A stretch of 25,819 bases of DNA from Rhodospirillaceae bacterium CCH5-H10 (GTDB taxonomy: Bacteria; Pseudomonadota; Alphaproteobacteria; Reyranellales; Reyranellaceae). Below the pieces are notes generated by a model. It did not search any database and was not told the DNA's origin. It worked only from the letters and a program-made list of their open reading frames with translations. Position numbers and translations under genes: made by a program. Location of the stretch: NCBI GenBank assembly GCA_001557035.1, contig LSKJ01000504.1, positions 1 to 25,819 of the forward strand, read 5' to 3'. Shown piece after piece: positions 9,101-16,150 of this stretch (the first letter of the stretch is position 1; every line of letters begins with the position of its first letter).

Positions 9101-10370
9101 TCTCCGCCGTCACCGACGACCATTGGAGCGACCCCTTTTCGAGGTCCGAGACCCAGCCACCAAGCCGCGCCGTTCGTCCCGCCACGCGCAGCAGGTTTGT
9201 CGCCTCCTCCGCCTCGAGCTGGGCGAGTTTCAACTCCGTGCAGTCCTGGCAGGTTCCGACGGAACGAGCGGGCATGCCGTCGCCGTCCACCATGGTATGC
9301 CACCGCTCGACCACGAACTTCAGTCCGCCGCGGGGCGTCACGATGCGGTGTTCGATGGTGCAGACGTCCGTCGAGCCAAGCGACGCCTTGAAGGCATCGT
9401 CGACGGCAGCGCGGTCGTCTGGATGAACCAGTTCGAGAAACCGCTCGTGCGTCGGTGAAAACTCGTTCGGATCGACCTCGAAAATCCGGAAGGTTTCCGC
9501 CGACCACTGCACGTCCATCGTCTGCAGGTCCGTTTCCCAGCTCCCGACACGTGCGACGGTCTGCGCCGCCACAAGGCTCTTTCTTTCTCGCTCCAGTTGC
9601 TCGGCGAGGCCTTGTCGCTGCGCATCATGCCGCCGCGCCTGGGTCACGTCGGAGTAGGTCATGACTCCGCCGCCGTCGGGCAAGGGCTCGTAGTGTACGG
9701 AAACGATGCGCCCGTCCTGCCGCTCGCGATCGTTCGTGAACGGCTCCCGGCTGTGCATCAGCCGCATCCTGAGCGCGATGGCGGCCTGCTTTTCCTCGGG
9801 CGCATACTCCCCCCGTTCGGCGAGATAGTGCAGGACCGTATCGAGTGTCATGCCGCGGGCGTCGAAGCTCTTGTCCAGTTCGAGGAAGTCCCGCAGGCGC
9901 TCGTTGTAGACGACGATCTTCATGTCCCGATCGAACAGCACGACACCCTGTTCGATATTCTCGAGGATGGATTCCAGGTCGGCGGCACGTCCCGCGGACT
10001 CACGCTCCCGACGGCGAAGTTCGGTAAGGTCGTGACCGACCCCGATGTAGCCGGTGAAGACGCCCTGTTCCGAGAATACGGGGGTGCCACTGATCCACAG
10101 CGGCCGCACGATTCCCGTGGCATCCACGAATGTGGTTTCGAAGCGACGAAACGGCCGACGATGGGCGAGATCGTCGAGGTGGGCGCGCCACCCCGGGCTT
10201 TCATAATCCCCTCGATGCAGTTCCATGCGGCTCTTGCCAATGACCGCCGAGGTCGGGATGCCGAAGACGCTCGAGAACTGCTCCGACATGAAGGTGAAGC
10301 GCAACTCGGCGTCCATCTCCCACCACCAGTCGGAGGCCACCTGCGCCAGAAGCGAGAACTTGTCGGTCAT
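6180..10370 (-). CDS. Soluble hybrid histidine kinase with eight PAS domains
   Basis: A 1396-residue cytoplasmic hybrid kinase with no membrane segment. By eye I place eight PAS domains at about residues 1-118, 130-248, 268-382, 390-510, 515-630, 632-752, 762-882 and 890-1008, most ending in the PAC-type D-[VIL]-T-E/Q motif. HisKA follows, with H-box GGVAHDFNN and His1037. The ATPase domain has NLCINARDAM, TDTGTGM and GKGTGLGLSMVYGF. The receiver has VVEDEDQ, phospho-acceptor Asp1326 (LLTDVIMPG) and a KPFRK lysine. The ATG at 10370 has a GGGGGG stretch just upstream. Residues from about 632 onward closely parallel the kinase at 16663-19377, apart from the extra last PAS. A stand-alone receiver gene sits 118 nt upstream on the same strand and may exchange phosphate with it. 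No haem- or flavin-binding residue was identified in any PAS. Confidence 0.93.
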   Translation of the reverse strand: MTDKFSLLAQVASDWWWEMDAELRFTFMSEQFSSVFGIPTSAVIGKSRMELHRGDYESPGWRAHLDDLAHRRPFRRFETTFVDATGIVRPLWISGTPVFSEQGVFTGYIGVGHDLTELRRRERESAGRAADLESILENIEQGVVLFDRDMKIVVYNERLRDFLELDKSFDARGMTLDTVLHYLAERGEYAPEEKQAAIALRMRLMHSREPFTNDRERQDGRIVSVHYEPLPDGGGVMTYSDVTQARRHDAQRQGLAEQLERERKSLVAAQTVARVGSWETDLQTMDVQWSAETFRIFEVDPNEFSPTHERFLELVHPDDRAAVDDAFKASLGSTDVCTIEHRIVTPRGGLKFVVERWHTMVDGDGMPARSVGTCQDCTELKLAQLEAEEATNLLRVAGRTARLGGWVSDLEKGSLQWSSVTAEIHDEPPGFSPSLEGGLRYFVGEDRKKMEVALDLCTLEGRPFDETLRIVTSRGRHVWVRVIGEAVRDRQGVIRSIRGAFQDMTELLEARESSRRLAERLYQTLDNINDGFITIDENWHFTFVNQEAMRLLERSDTDLYARSLWEILPDIVGSGFERHLREAAETQEVTTFEEYAPALAKWFSVRAYPSSEGLAVYLQNVTSSREQQEQLALLEAAVSRSNDLFLITEAKELDEPGPRIVYANEAIRKLTGYGPDEVIGKSPRIFQGPGTSRSELDRIRATLESRTPVSAELVNYAKDGSAYWIELDIAPIVDDRDRVTHFVAVQRDITQRKAAQDALAISELRFRTVAQLSADIVWDWELASNVIWQNEDDLGRYFKPEDKPASPQSWMERIHPEDSERVLADLIAALRGGGDEWSAEYRLQRADGSYSQMIARAAVIRNHLGKAVRIVGSAEDVTEQRELEDRVRHSEESYRTLFQAAPYAIIVKDHDTHRLIAVNDAAVKQYGWSREEMLAMTMSDFHAAEDLQALAAGQRAYPSDGSSLLKDVRHRRKDGTLIDVEMAVRVLEYDGRPATLAVISDVSDRVRGERARAAAEEQLRASQRLDVVGKLTGGVAHDFNNILMVIMANVDAILEGQDVARETRQSIERFGGAAERATQLTRQLLAFSRKQTLRPEKINLNDLVVATGSLLRRTLGEHIEINSLLAEELWETNTDRGQVEAAVINLCINARDAMPDGGRLFIRTRNVTLDQDYAELNPEARPGDYVALSVTDTGTGMTQEVMSRAFEPFFTTKEVGKGTGLGLSMVYGFVKQSKGHVAIYSELGHGTVVTLYLPRADRQDEKAVTPEFHIPRGTERVLVVEDEDQVRAIVAGQLSSLGYVVAEASNGEAALAKLHAGPAFDLLLTDVIMPGPINGKALAGEAARTYPDMRVLFMSGYSDDAISTLGVLNPGVTLLTKPFRKADLAIAVRRAVEGTR

Positions 10371-10387
10371 GAAGCCCCCCGGCCATC

Positions 10388-10402
10388 GAGCATTCTATGC
10401 TC
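10388..10402. repeat. Short palindrome upstream of the eight-PAS kinase
   Basis: GAGCAT (10388-10393) and ATGCTC (10397-10402) form a 6-bp inverted repeat with a 3-nt centre. It lies 17 nt before the kinase start codon on the minus strand. It could be an operator or a small mRNA hairpin near the ribosome-binding site. It is short enough to be chance. Confidence 0.25.
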
Positions 10403-10488
10403 TTCGGCAGCACCGGCAAATTCGTCGGATCTGACGCGCCGGATCCCGGCTTTCCCTGGCATGAAGCGACCAGCCCTGCGGATCTAAT

Positions 10489-11001
10489 CTATCGCAGCCT
10501 GGGCACGGTCCTCGGGTTGGTGGGGGTCCCGCAGCCCGCGGGTGAGCCGATGCCCAGGGAGATCCAGGCGCTGGGCGCCTCCCGTTCCACGGGACCGCTG
10601 CCGGACGAACGGACCAGACGCTCGACGGCCTGCGCCAGCACCCGCATCGGCAGCGGCTTGTTCAGGAATGCCTTGATGCGAAGCCGCCTTGCCGCGTCTT
10701 CCGAAATACCACCGACATCGCCCGACATGGCGATGAACGTCGTATCGGGCCATGCCTCGCCGAGTTGGCGTATGAGGTTGAGGCCATCGATGTCCGGCAG
10801 GACGCAATCGATCAGTGCGACGACGGGATTGTAGTTCCGGGCGAGTGCAACCGCCGCTTCACCATTGAAGGCGACACGGGTGGACAGGCCGCGACCGCCG
10901 AGCGCTTCTGCAATCGCCGTAGCCAGCTCCGGGAAGTCGTCGACAACGATGACGTCGCAGCCGACACGACCGGTGGGCGACGCAGGCTCCTGATGTTTCA
11001 C
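10489..11001 (-). CDS. Stand-alone receiver-domain response regulator
   Basis: A 170-residue protein with one receiver domain (about residues 14-132) and no output domain. Visible active-site residues are the acidic pair D21-D22, phospho-acceptor Asp65 (ALIDCVLPDIDG), Ser93 and Lys115 (LNKPLP). A tail of about 40 residues, rich in Pro, Gly and Ser, follows and resembles nothing I know. The start is a GTG at 11001 preceded by AGGGGGGAC. Single-domain receivers usually act by protein contact or as phosphate shuttles (Spo0F, CpdR and DivK are known examples). The nearest kinase, downstream on the same strand, is the eight-PAS hybrid. It is a diverged paralogue of the receiver at 12466-12927: both have the [IV]ALID.. 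acceptor region and LNKP or MNKP. Confidence 0.9.
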   Translation of the reverse strand: MKHQEPASPTGRVGCDVIVVDDFPELATAIAEALGGRGLSTRVAFNGEAAVALARNYNPVVALIDCVLPDIDGLNLIRQLGEAWPDTTFIAMSGDVGGISEDAARRLRIKAFLNKPLPMRVLAQAVERLVRSSGSGPVEREAPSAWISLGIGSPAGCGTPTNPRTVPRLR

Positions 11002-11100
11002 GCAAGTCCCCCCTTGCTTCCCTCTTGTGCCATCCAGATCTAGCCGCCCAGGCCGCCGGAAGGAATTCCGATCGCATCCGTATCGGAGCGTTCGCCTGCA

Positions 11101-11814
11101 TCACAGAGGGCTCGGGCGATGAGGCATGGTTTCTGACGGCGGCGTCGATGAAGCCTTCGCCGTGTAAGCGCCGATCCCGCACGCCATGGTGTGGCCACGC
11201 TGGCCGGCGCTTCCGGAACCCGCGGGCCGCCTGGTGAAGCCCCAGCAATCGGCGTCGGGGGCGTCGAGCCAGCGCATCTGGGTCGGTGCGCCGAGATGCA
11301 TGAAGGCCATGATCGCGCCGTAGGGTGTGCCGCGCGCCACCGCGTTCTGGGCAATCAGCTCGTTGCAGATCACGGATCGGCTCCGCTCCCGGGAGTCATG
11401 GCAGGAGTGCAGGCCCAGTCGCCCGCCCACTTCGACGATGCGATGGATCCCCGACAGGAACACAATCTGGGCACAGGCCGAAGCGCAGGTGGCACCGGGC
11501 GGCACGACGGTGGAGACCTTCTCCCTGTCCATGACCTCGACCATCGCGAAGGCTTCAATGACCGAGCCCCCGGGGCTGTGGAGCGCCACGATCTTGTTCC
11601 CGAACGAGTCCCGGTCCGCCGATTGCAGCGCCACGCGGAGCCGGCCGGCATCGCCTTCAGCGATCTGTCCTTGCGCGAGCACGAAGCGCTTGCCGTCGGA
11701 CGACACCGACGTTGAAAACGTCATGGCGGCGGCGGGCACGATGGCCGAGCCCAGGAGAAAGCCGATCAACAGTGCAGCGGCGCGGGATTGGAAAGTCCGA
11801 TCGGTGAAGCGCAT
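11101..11814 (-). CDS. Secreted ClpP/crotonase-fold protein, putative serine protease
   Basis: A 237-residue protein with a Sec signal peptide: R at positions 2 and 6, hydrophobic core from about 12 to 26, likely cleavage after PAAA (residue 30). The mature part has the ClpP/crotonase-fold landmarks: HSPGGSVIEAFAM (residues 79-91), then CASAC with Ser112 where the ClpP-like nucleophile sits, then GLHSC with His136. This matches a family of predicted periplasmic proteins (COG3904-like) found widely in alphaproteobacteria. Proteolytic activity is inferred from the Ser-His pair, not proven. The last 45 residues are low-complexity and atypical. GGAGGAGGG lies about 9 nt before the ATG. It sits between two stand-alone receiver genes on the same strand, and a functional link with them is only suggested by position. 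Confidence 0.8.
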   Translation of the reverse strand: MRFTDRTFQSRAAALLIGFLLGSAIVPAAAMTFSTSVSSDGKRFVLAQGQIAEGDAGRLRVALQSADRDSFGNKIVALHSPGGSVIEAFAMVEVMDREKVSTVVPPGATCASACAQIVFLSGIHRIVEVGGRLGLHSCHDSRERSRSVICNELIAQNAVARGTPYGAIMAFMHLGAPTQMRWLDAPDADCWGFTRRPAGSGSAGQRGHTMACGIGAYTAKASSTPPSETMPHRPSPL

Positions 11815-11945
11815 CGTGCAAGCCCTCCTCCGATATGTCTACGACGGACGGATGGGCGACGCGCGTGCCGTTGTCTCCATTCTGGATGAGCGGGAAACGG
11901 TCGTTCCCTGAATCGGCCGCAAACCCGAGGAAAATCTCGCCTCAA

Positions 11946-11964
11946 CGTTTCCAATATGGAAACG
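11946..11964. promoter_or_regulatory. Perfect 19-bp palindrome in intergenic region
   Basis: CGTTTCC (11946-11952) and GGAAACG (11958-11964) are perfect inverted repeats around AATAT. The element lies just after the stop of the receiver gene at 11977 and about 130 nt upstream of the secreted ClpP-like gene on the minus strand. It is AT-rich at the centre and has no U-tract. An operator or upstream activator site is as likely as a terminator. Confidence 0.4.
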
Positions 11965-11976
11965 AACCGGAGAAGG

Positions 11977-12354
11977 TCATGTGCGGGCGAGCGCGGCACT
12001 CAATGCGCGCATGGACACCGGCTTGTCGACGATGGTGCACGACGGCAGGCCGACGCGGCCACTGACCTTGTCGACCCGATCGAGATCATGGGCACCCGAC
12101 ATGAGAACCCATTGGCAGTTCGGCAGTCCGGGAGACGCGGCGACGTAGAAATCCACGCCGTTCCCGTCGGGAAGATTCACGTCGCAGACGATGGCTTCAG
12201 GGGGAGACGATTCGGGGACTGGCCGCTGGACAAAGGCAACGCCGTCACCGAGTGACCCGCAATCCGTGACCTCATGGCCACGGCGCTGGAGATACTCGCG
12301 AATTTCACTCCGAAGATCAGGATCGTCCTCAATCAGAAGTACACGCACACTCAC
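11977..12354 (-). CDS. Stand-alone receiver-domain response regulator
   Basis: A 125-residue protein that is a single receiver domain. The acidic pocket is E9-D10-D11 and the phospho-acceptor is Asp58 (IVCDVNLPDGNG). A Ser sits in LMSGAH and the conserved Lys in VDKPVSM. No output domain follows. The GTG at 12354 gives the natural receiver N-terminus. A second in-frame GTG lies two codons later, and the ribosome-binding site is weak (CGGGG). It is the middle of three receiver-only genes on this strand and the most diverged of them, with a longer loop before the acceptor Asp. It probably acts by protein contact or as a phosphate carrier; the partner kinase is unknown. Confidence 0.88.
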   Translation of the reverse strand: MSVRVLLIEDDPDLRSEIREYLQRRGHEVTDCGSLGDGVAFVQRPVPESSPPEAIVCDVNLPDGNGVDFYVAASPGLPNCQWVLMSGAHDLDRVDKVSGRVGLPSCTIVDKPVSMRALSAALART

Positions 12355-12399
12355 CCCGATGCATCGAGCAACATCGTGCTCGCTTTTACCCGTGTGCCG

Positions 12400-12428
12400 A
12401 GAAAGAACCCGATGGCGATTGAAGTCAA
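12400..12428 (-). promoter_or_regulatory. Weak candidate sigma70 promoter for the middle receiver gene
   Basis: On the minus strand TTGACT (12428-12423) is followed after 17 nt by CTTTCT (12405-12400), about 46 nt before the GTG start. The -35 matches consensus at five of six positions but the -10 is poor, so this is a suggestion only. Confidence 0.25.
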
Positions 12429-12465
12429 GAAACGCGCGCGCAGACCTGAATATCTACACAGAGTT

Positions 12466-12927
12466 TCAGGAAAACCCGAACGACAGGGAGAAGAAGGGCT
12501 TCCTTTGCGGCAGAGGAGGCAGACCGGTGCGGGTCGTCGTCCGGACGAGCTTTCGCACCGTGCTGCGCAAGGGGCCGAGGGCAACCGGCTTGTTCATGAA
12601 GGTGAAGATGCCGACCTTCTCGAGAGTGAGATCCGACAGCCAGTCGATGCGGCCAGACATCACGATGATCGCCGTGCCCGGGCTGAGGCGCCTGATGCGC
12701 TCCGCCACCGTCACGCCGTCCAGGTCGGGCAGGTTGTAGTCGATCAGCGCGACCTTCGGCCGTAGCTGCGCGACCGTATGGATGGCGAGGGAACCACTCA
12801 CGGTGGCGTCGACGCGGAGCCCGGCCCGGCGAAGGTAGCAGGCGAGCTCCTCGGCCTGGGTCGGATCGTCCTCGATGATCAGGACGTCTGTGCCGAATGC
12901 GTCGGTGTCGGTGTCCTTGTGTGTCAT
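12466..12927 (-). CDS. Stand-alone receiver-domain response regulator
   Basis: A 153-residue receiver-only protein. The acidic residues are E19-D20-D21, the phospho-acceptor is Asp63 (ALIDYNLPDLDG), and Ser91 and Lys113 (MNKPVA) complete the active site. A short basic and hydrophobic tail follows residue 130. The ATG at 12927 is preceded by GGGGG very close to it, so initiation may be inefficient. It lies 68 nt downstream of the REC-MarR regulator, with a hairpin between them, and 111 nt upstream of the next receiver gene. It resembles the receiver at 10489-11001 more than the one at 11977-12354, suggesting local duplication followed by divergence. Confidence 0.9.
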   Translation of the reverse strand: MTHKDTDTDAFGTDVLIIEDDPTQAEELACYLRRAGLRVDATVSGSLAIHTVAQLRPKVALIDYNLPDLDGVTVAERIRRLSPGTAIIVMSGRIDWLSDLTLEKVGIFTFMNKPVALGPLRSTVRKLVRTTTRTGLPPLPQRKPFFSLSFGFS

Positions 12928-12974
12928 GCCCCCAGACTAGGACCGTCTCGCCCGCCCTTCACCCCGGATCGCCT

Positions 12975-12993
12975 CCGGATCGGATGGATCCGG
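12975..12993 (-). terminator. Hairpin after the REC-MarR regulator
   Basis: CCGGATC (12975-12981) pairs with GATCCGG (12987-12993) around a 5-nt loop. It begins immediately after the regulator's stop codon on the minus strand. There is no U-tract, so termination is plausible but not proven. Confidence 0.4.
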
Positions 12994-12995
12994 CG

Positions 12996-13796
12996 TCAGG
13001 ACGCCGGCCGCTGGAGATATGTATCGAAGAAGCCTTCGACGGCTTCGAGGCCGGCCTGGGTGAGGCGCACGATGGTGCGGCGCTTGTCTCCGACGTCCTC
13101 GGTACGCTCGATCAGCCCGTGCGCCATGAGCTGATCCATGCGTCGCAGCGCCGTCGTCAGGGGCACACCCGACGCCGCTCCCAGGCTGGTGACGGTAACC
13201 TCGGCCGCGACCAGATGGCCATCGTAGAGGTCGAGCAACATCTCCCAGCAGGGATCCGAAAAGAGCTGGGTCGGGAAATGCTGGCTGCGCATTCTTCGCA
13301 TCGAGCGCATCTGCTTCAGGGCGGAGCGCTTGCGGTCGGCCCCCCCTTCCGTGGGTGCTCCCACCGCCGGCGCGGCGCGATCGCGACCCTGGCGGGCAAC
13401 GAGGGCGGACTTGACCGCCTTGACGAGGCGGGGCCCGTCCACGGGTTTGGTCAGCAGGTCCCGCGCGCCCAGGCGGATGGCCTCTACCGCATCGTCGAAA
13501 CCGGCGTGGCCGCTCACGAAAATCACCTCCGGCCGGTCGCTGCCCCCCAGCCGGATCAGTCGTTCGGCGAACTCGAGGCCCGTCAACTCGGGCATGCGGA
13601 GGTCCGATACAACCACCCTCGCCCGGCGCCTGTCGGCCAGCAGCTTGAGGGCCTGCCAGCCGTCACCGGCCGAAAGGCAGGACAGACCGGCCTTGGCGAG
13701 ATACTCGACCAGCTCCTCGACGGCATCGGAATCGTCGTCCACGACCAGGACGTCGAAGATTCGATCCTCTGGAATGGCGGCGTCTGAGCTCGACAT
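12996..13796 (-). CDS. Response regulator with MarR-like winged-helix output
   Basis: A 266-residue regulator. The receiver domain (about residues 13-132) has D20-D21-D22, phospho-acceptor Asp65 (VVSDLRMPELTG), Ser95 and Lys117 (LTKPVDG). After a basic linker, the C-terminal 85 residues form a MarR-type winged helix: a helix around PCWEMLLDLYDG, a recognition helix around GVPLTTALRRMDQLMAHGLI, and a wing with DKRRTIVRLTQAG. The start at 13796 fits the receiver boundary. Longer in-frame forms, from 13829 (ATG) or 13967 (TTG), would add unconserved sequence. AGGAAAG lies 11 nt upstream but inside a perfect palindrome. It diverges from the kinase at 13967, which has no receiver of its own, so that kinase is its likely partner. 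Confidence 0.87.
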   Translation of the reverse strand: MSSSDAAIPEDRIFDVLVVDDDSDAVEELVEYLAKAGLSCLSAGDGWQALKLLADRRRARVVVSDLRMPELTGLEFAERLIRLGGSDRPEVIFVSGHAGFDDAVEAIRLGARDLLTKPVDGPRLVKAVKSALVARQGRDRAAPAVGAPTEGGADRKRSALKQMRSMRRMRSQHFPTQLFSDPCWEMLLDLYDGHLVAAEVTVTSLGAASGVPLTTALRRMDQLMAHGLIERTEDVGDKRRTIVRLTQAGLEAVEGFFDTYLQRPAS

Positions 13797-13798
13797 GC

Positions 13799-13813
13799 AG
13801 GAAAGACTTTCCT
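13799..13813 (-). promoter_or_regulatory. Palindrome containing the ribosome-binding site of the REC-MarR gene
   Basis: AGGAAAG and CTTTCCT form a perfect 7-bp inverted repeat around one base, ending 2 nt before the ATG at 13796. On the minus strand the purine-rich half is the best Shine-Dalgarno sequence. In RNA a 1-nt loop is too tight for full pairing, so a few central pairs would open. As DNA it is a candidate dimer-binding site. Confidence 0.4.
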
Positions 13814-13966
13814 CGCGGCTGCGAATCATTTCCAAAGTGGAGACGATCGGCACGCAGCATACCTCCCAAGCTGCCCGGTCTCGGGTACATTCCGCAAGGG
13901 TCTGCACCCGATGGGCGCAGAGATTGTTGTGGGCGCTGGGTTGCCGCTTCTCGGGAAACGCGGGCA

Positions 13967-16150
13967 ATGACGTTGTCGATCGCAGGCATGGGAAAGGCCA
14001 AGGCGGGGCCGACGCGCAATCGCGTCCTCGACGCGCTGAGCCGGCCGGTCAGCAAGCGGCGGATGGTGACCATCTGCGCCGTCCACATCCTGCTCGTCTG
14101 GAGCCTTGCACTCCTGGTCGCGGGGCAGAACTACGACATTTCGGTCTCCGGCTGGAAGACCTCGGCGGAGAATATCTCGCTGACTGTAGCAGCCCACGCG
14201 ACTCAGACGACGGGCGCAGCGGATCTCGTCGCCAAGAGCATCGTCGATTGGGTCGACGAGAATCACATCGAGACCCCGGAGCAGTTCCGGCAGGTCATGG
14301 GCGAAAAGCGCTACTTCGAGGCGATGCGCGACCGCATCGTCGGCCAGCCTCAGATCGGCGTGGCGCTCATCATCGCCGCCAACGGCGACATCGTGAACAC
14401 GACCCGGGTATGGCCGCCCTCCCCGATCAACGTCGCCGACCTCGAATGGTTCAGGAAGGCGATGGAGCCGGAGGCAACCACGATATCCCTCAGCGCCACG
14501 GCGATCGGACGGGCGAGCGGCAAGCAGCGCTTCTACGTCTCCCGCAAGGTGGTGTCGGCGACAGGCAAGCTGCTCGGCGTGGTCGCCGTCGGTCTCGAAG
14601 CCGAGTTCTTCGCCGACTTCTACAAGCGTGTGGCGCTCGGTTCCGACAGTTGGCTCGCGCTGTTCCGGAACGACGGCACCTTGCTGGCGACCAGCCTTCC
14701 CGACCAGCCACTGGGCGAGCGTCTGGACAAGACACTCCCCTACCGGATGATCGAGGCTGGGCAATCCGGCAAGGCCGTCCTCACCAAGGGACCGTTCCCA
14801 TACTATGCCGGCAGCAGCCCAACCCGCATCGTCGTCGCCTCGAATGTCGCGAACCTTCCCGCCTATGTGACCGTCGTCGTTGGTGAAAGCGTCTTCCTGA
14901 CGCCCTGGCGCGACCGCAATCTGCTGATCTTCATCGTCGCCACCATGCTGACGGTGCTCACCGTGGTCGCGGGCATGGGCATCCTCCACCTGATCGAACG
15001 ATCGGCCGCCGCGGCCCGCGAGGCCTCGCAGCGCCAGGTCCTCGCGGCGATCGTCGACACGCCACTTGCGCTCACCGCCGTCGTCGACAGGACCGGCAAG
15101 ATCATTCACGCCAATCCCTCGTTCCGGCGCCTGCTGGGCGCCGATAGCGACGATGATGTCGCCAATGCCCTGTTCAACCCGGCACTCGGGGGAGTCGAGC
15201 CGCTGCTGTCGTTCATCAAGGGCGACACCGCGATGGCCGAGGTCGACATCCAGCTCGTGAAGGCCGGCGATCAGCCACGCAGGTTGCGCTTCTCGCTTTC
15301 GCGCCAGACCCTGCCCGACAGTGGCGAGAGCATCATCATGGTCGGCCATGACGAGACTCTTCGCCACCAGGCGGAGCGTGCGATCGCCGTCTCCGGAAAG
15401 CTGGTGACGCTCGGCGAAATCACCACGGGCATCGCCCACGAACTCAGCCAGCCGCTCAACGTGATCCGCATGGCCGCGCAGAATGCGCAGGCGGAGGCGA
15501 ATCCGGAGCCGCAGCTCGCACCGGCCGACGGCGAGGACCCCGAACCGCCGATGCCGGTGATGTCCGATCACGAATTCCGCGCCTTCGCCGTCACCAAGCT
15601 CAACCGCATCGTCGCGCAGGTCGACCGGGCGGCGGCGATCATCTCGCGCATGCGCATCTTCAGCCGCTCAACACGCGAGGGCCCGCAGTCCTTCGACCTG
15701 CGCGATGCCTGCCACGCCGCCGTCGCTCGCGTCGCGCCGTCCTATCGTAGCGCGGAGATCGTGCTGAAGGAGAATCTCGGAGAAGAACCTCTCTTCGTAG
15801 CCGGACACCCGCCCCTGATGGAACAGGTGCTGATAAGCATCCTCGCCAACGCACGGGACGCACTTGCCGACACGCTGGAGAAGACCAAGACCGTCGAATT
15901 GTCGGCGGGTCGGGGCGCCGACGGCCGCATCTGGGTACGGATCGCGGATAACGGGCCGGGCGTTCCCGATGCCGACCGCGACCGCATCTTCGAACCCTTC
16001 TTCACGACGAAGCCGGAAGGCCAGGGCGCCGGCCTCGGCCTCGCCGTGTCCTACGGCACCGTTCGCGACGCCGGGGGCACGCTGACGCTGAAGCCGGGGC
16101 GGCCGGGCGCCACGTTCGAGATCGATCTTCCGGGGAGCATCCCGCCGTGA
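13967..16150 (+). CDS. Membrane sensor histidine kinase with periplasmic sensor and PAS
   Basis: A 727-residue sensor kinase. The first transmembrane helix spans about residues 33-53 and the second about 319-342. They enclose a periplasmic domain of about 265 residues with a Cache-like pattern. A cytoplasmic PAS follows (about 356-465). HisKA has His491 in GIAHELSQPLN, a DctB/NtrY/FixL-type H-box. The ATPase domain has ILANARDAL, DNGPGVP, FEPFFTTK and GAGLGLAVSYG. A Pro/Glu-rich insertion of about 28 residues separates the two dimerisation helices. The ATG at 13967 has GGGAAA upstream; a second in-frame ATG at 13988 is possible. There is no receiver, so phosphate must go to another protein, most simply the divergent REC-MarR regulator. 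Its stop overlaps the start of the phosphatase-like gene by GTGA. Confidence 0.92.
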   Translation: MTLSIAGMGKAKAGPTRNRVLDALSRPVSKRRMVTICAVHILLVWSLALLVAGQNYDISVSGWKTSAENISLTVAAHATQTTGAADLVAKSIVDWVDENHIETPEQFRQVMGEKRYFEAMRDRIVGQPQIGVALIIAANGDIVNTTRVWPPSPINVADLEWFRKAMEPEATTISLSATAIGRASGKQRFYVSRKVVSATGKLLGVVAVGLEAEFFADFYKRVALGSDSWLALFRNDGTLLATSLPDQPLGERLDKTLPYRMIEAGQSGKAVLTKGPFPYYAGSSPTRIVVASNVANLPAYVTVVVGESVFLTPWRDRNLLIFIVATMLTVLTVVAGMGILHLIERSAAAAREASQRQVLAAIVDTPLALTAVVDRTGKIIHANPSFRRLLGADSDDDVANALFNPALGGVEPLLSFIKGDTAMAEVDIQLVKAGDQPRRLRFSLSRQTLPDSGESIIMVGHDETLRHQAERAIAVSGKLVTLGEITTGIAHELSQPLNVIRMAAQNAQAEANPEPQLAPADGEDPEPPMPVMSDHEFRAFAVTKLNRIVAQVDRAAAIISRMRIFSRSTREGPQSFDLRDACHAAVARVAPSYRSAEIVLKENLGEEPLFVAGHPPLMEQVLISILANARDALADTLEKTKTVELSAGRGADGRIWVRIADNGPGVPDADRDRIFEPFFTTKPEGQGAGLGLAVSYGTVRDAGGTLTLKPGRPGATFEIDLPGSIPP

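Noticed and set aside
13797..13967. N-terminal extension of the REC-MarR regulator to a TTG at 13967
   Set aside because: The added 57 residues look unrelated to any domain and occupy the divergent promoter region. The ATG at 13796 fits the receiver boundary.
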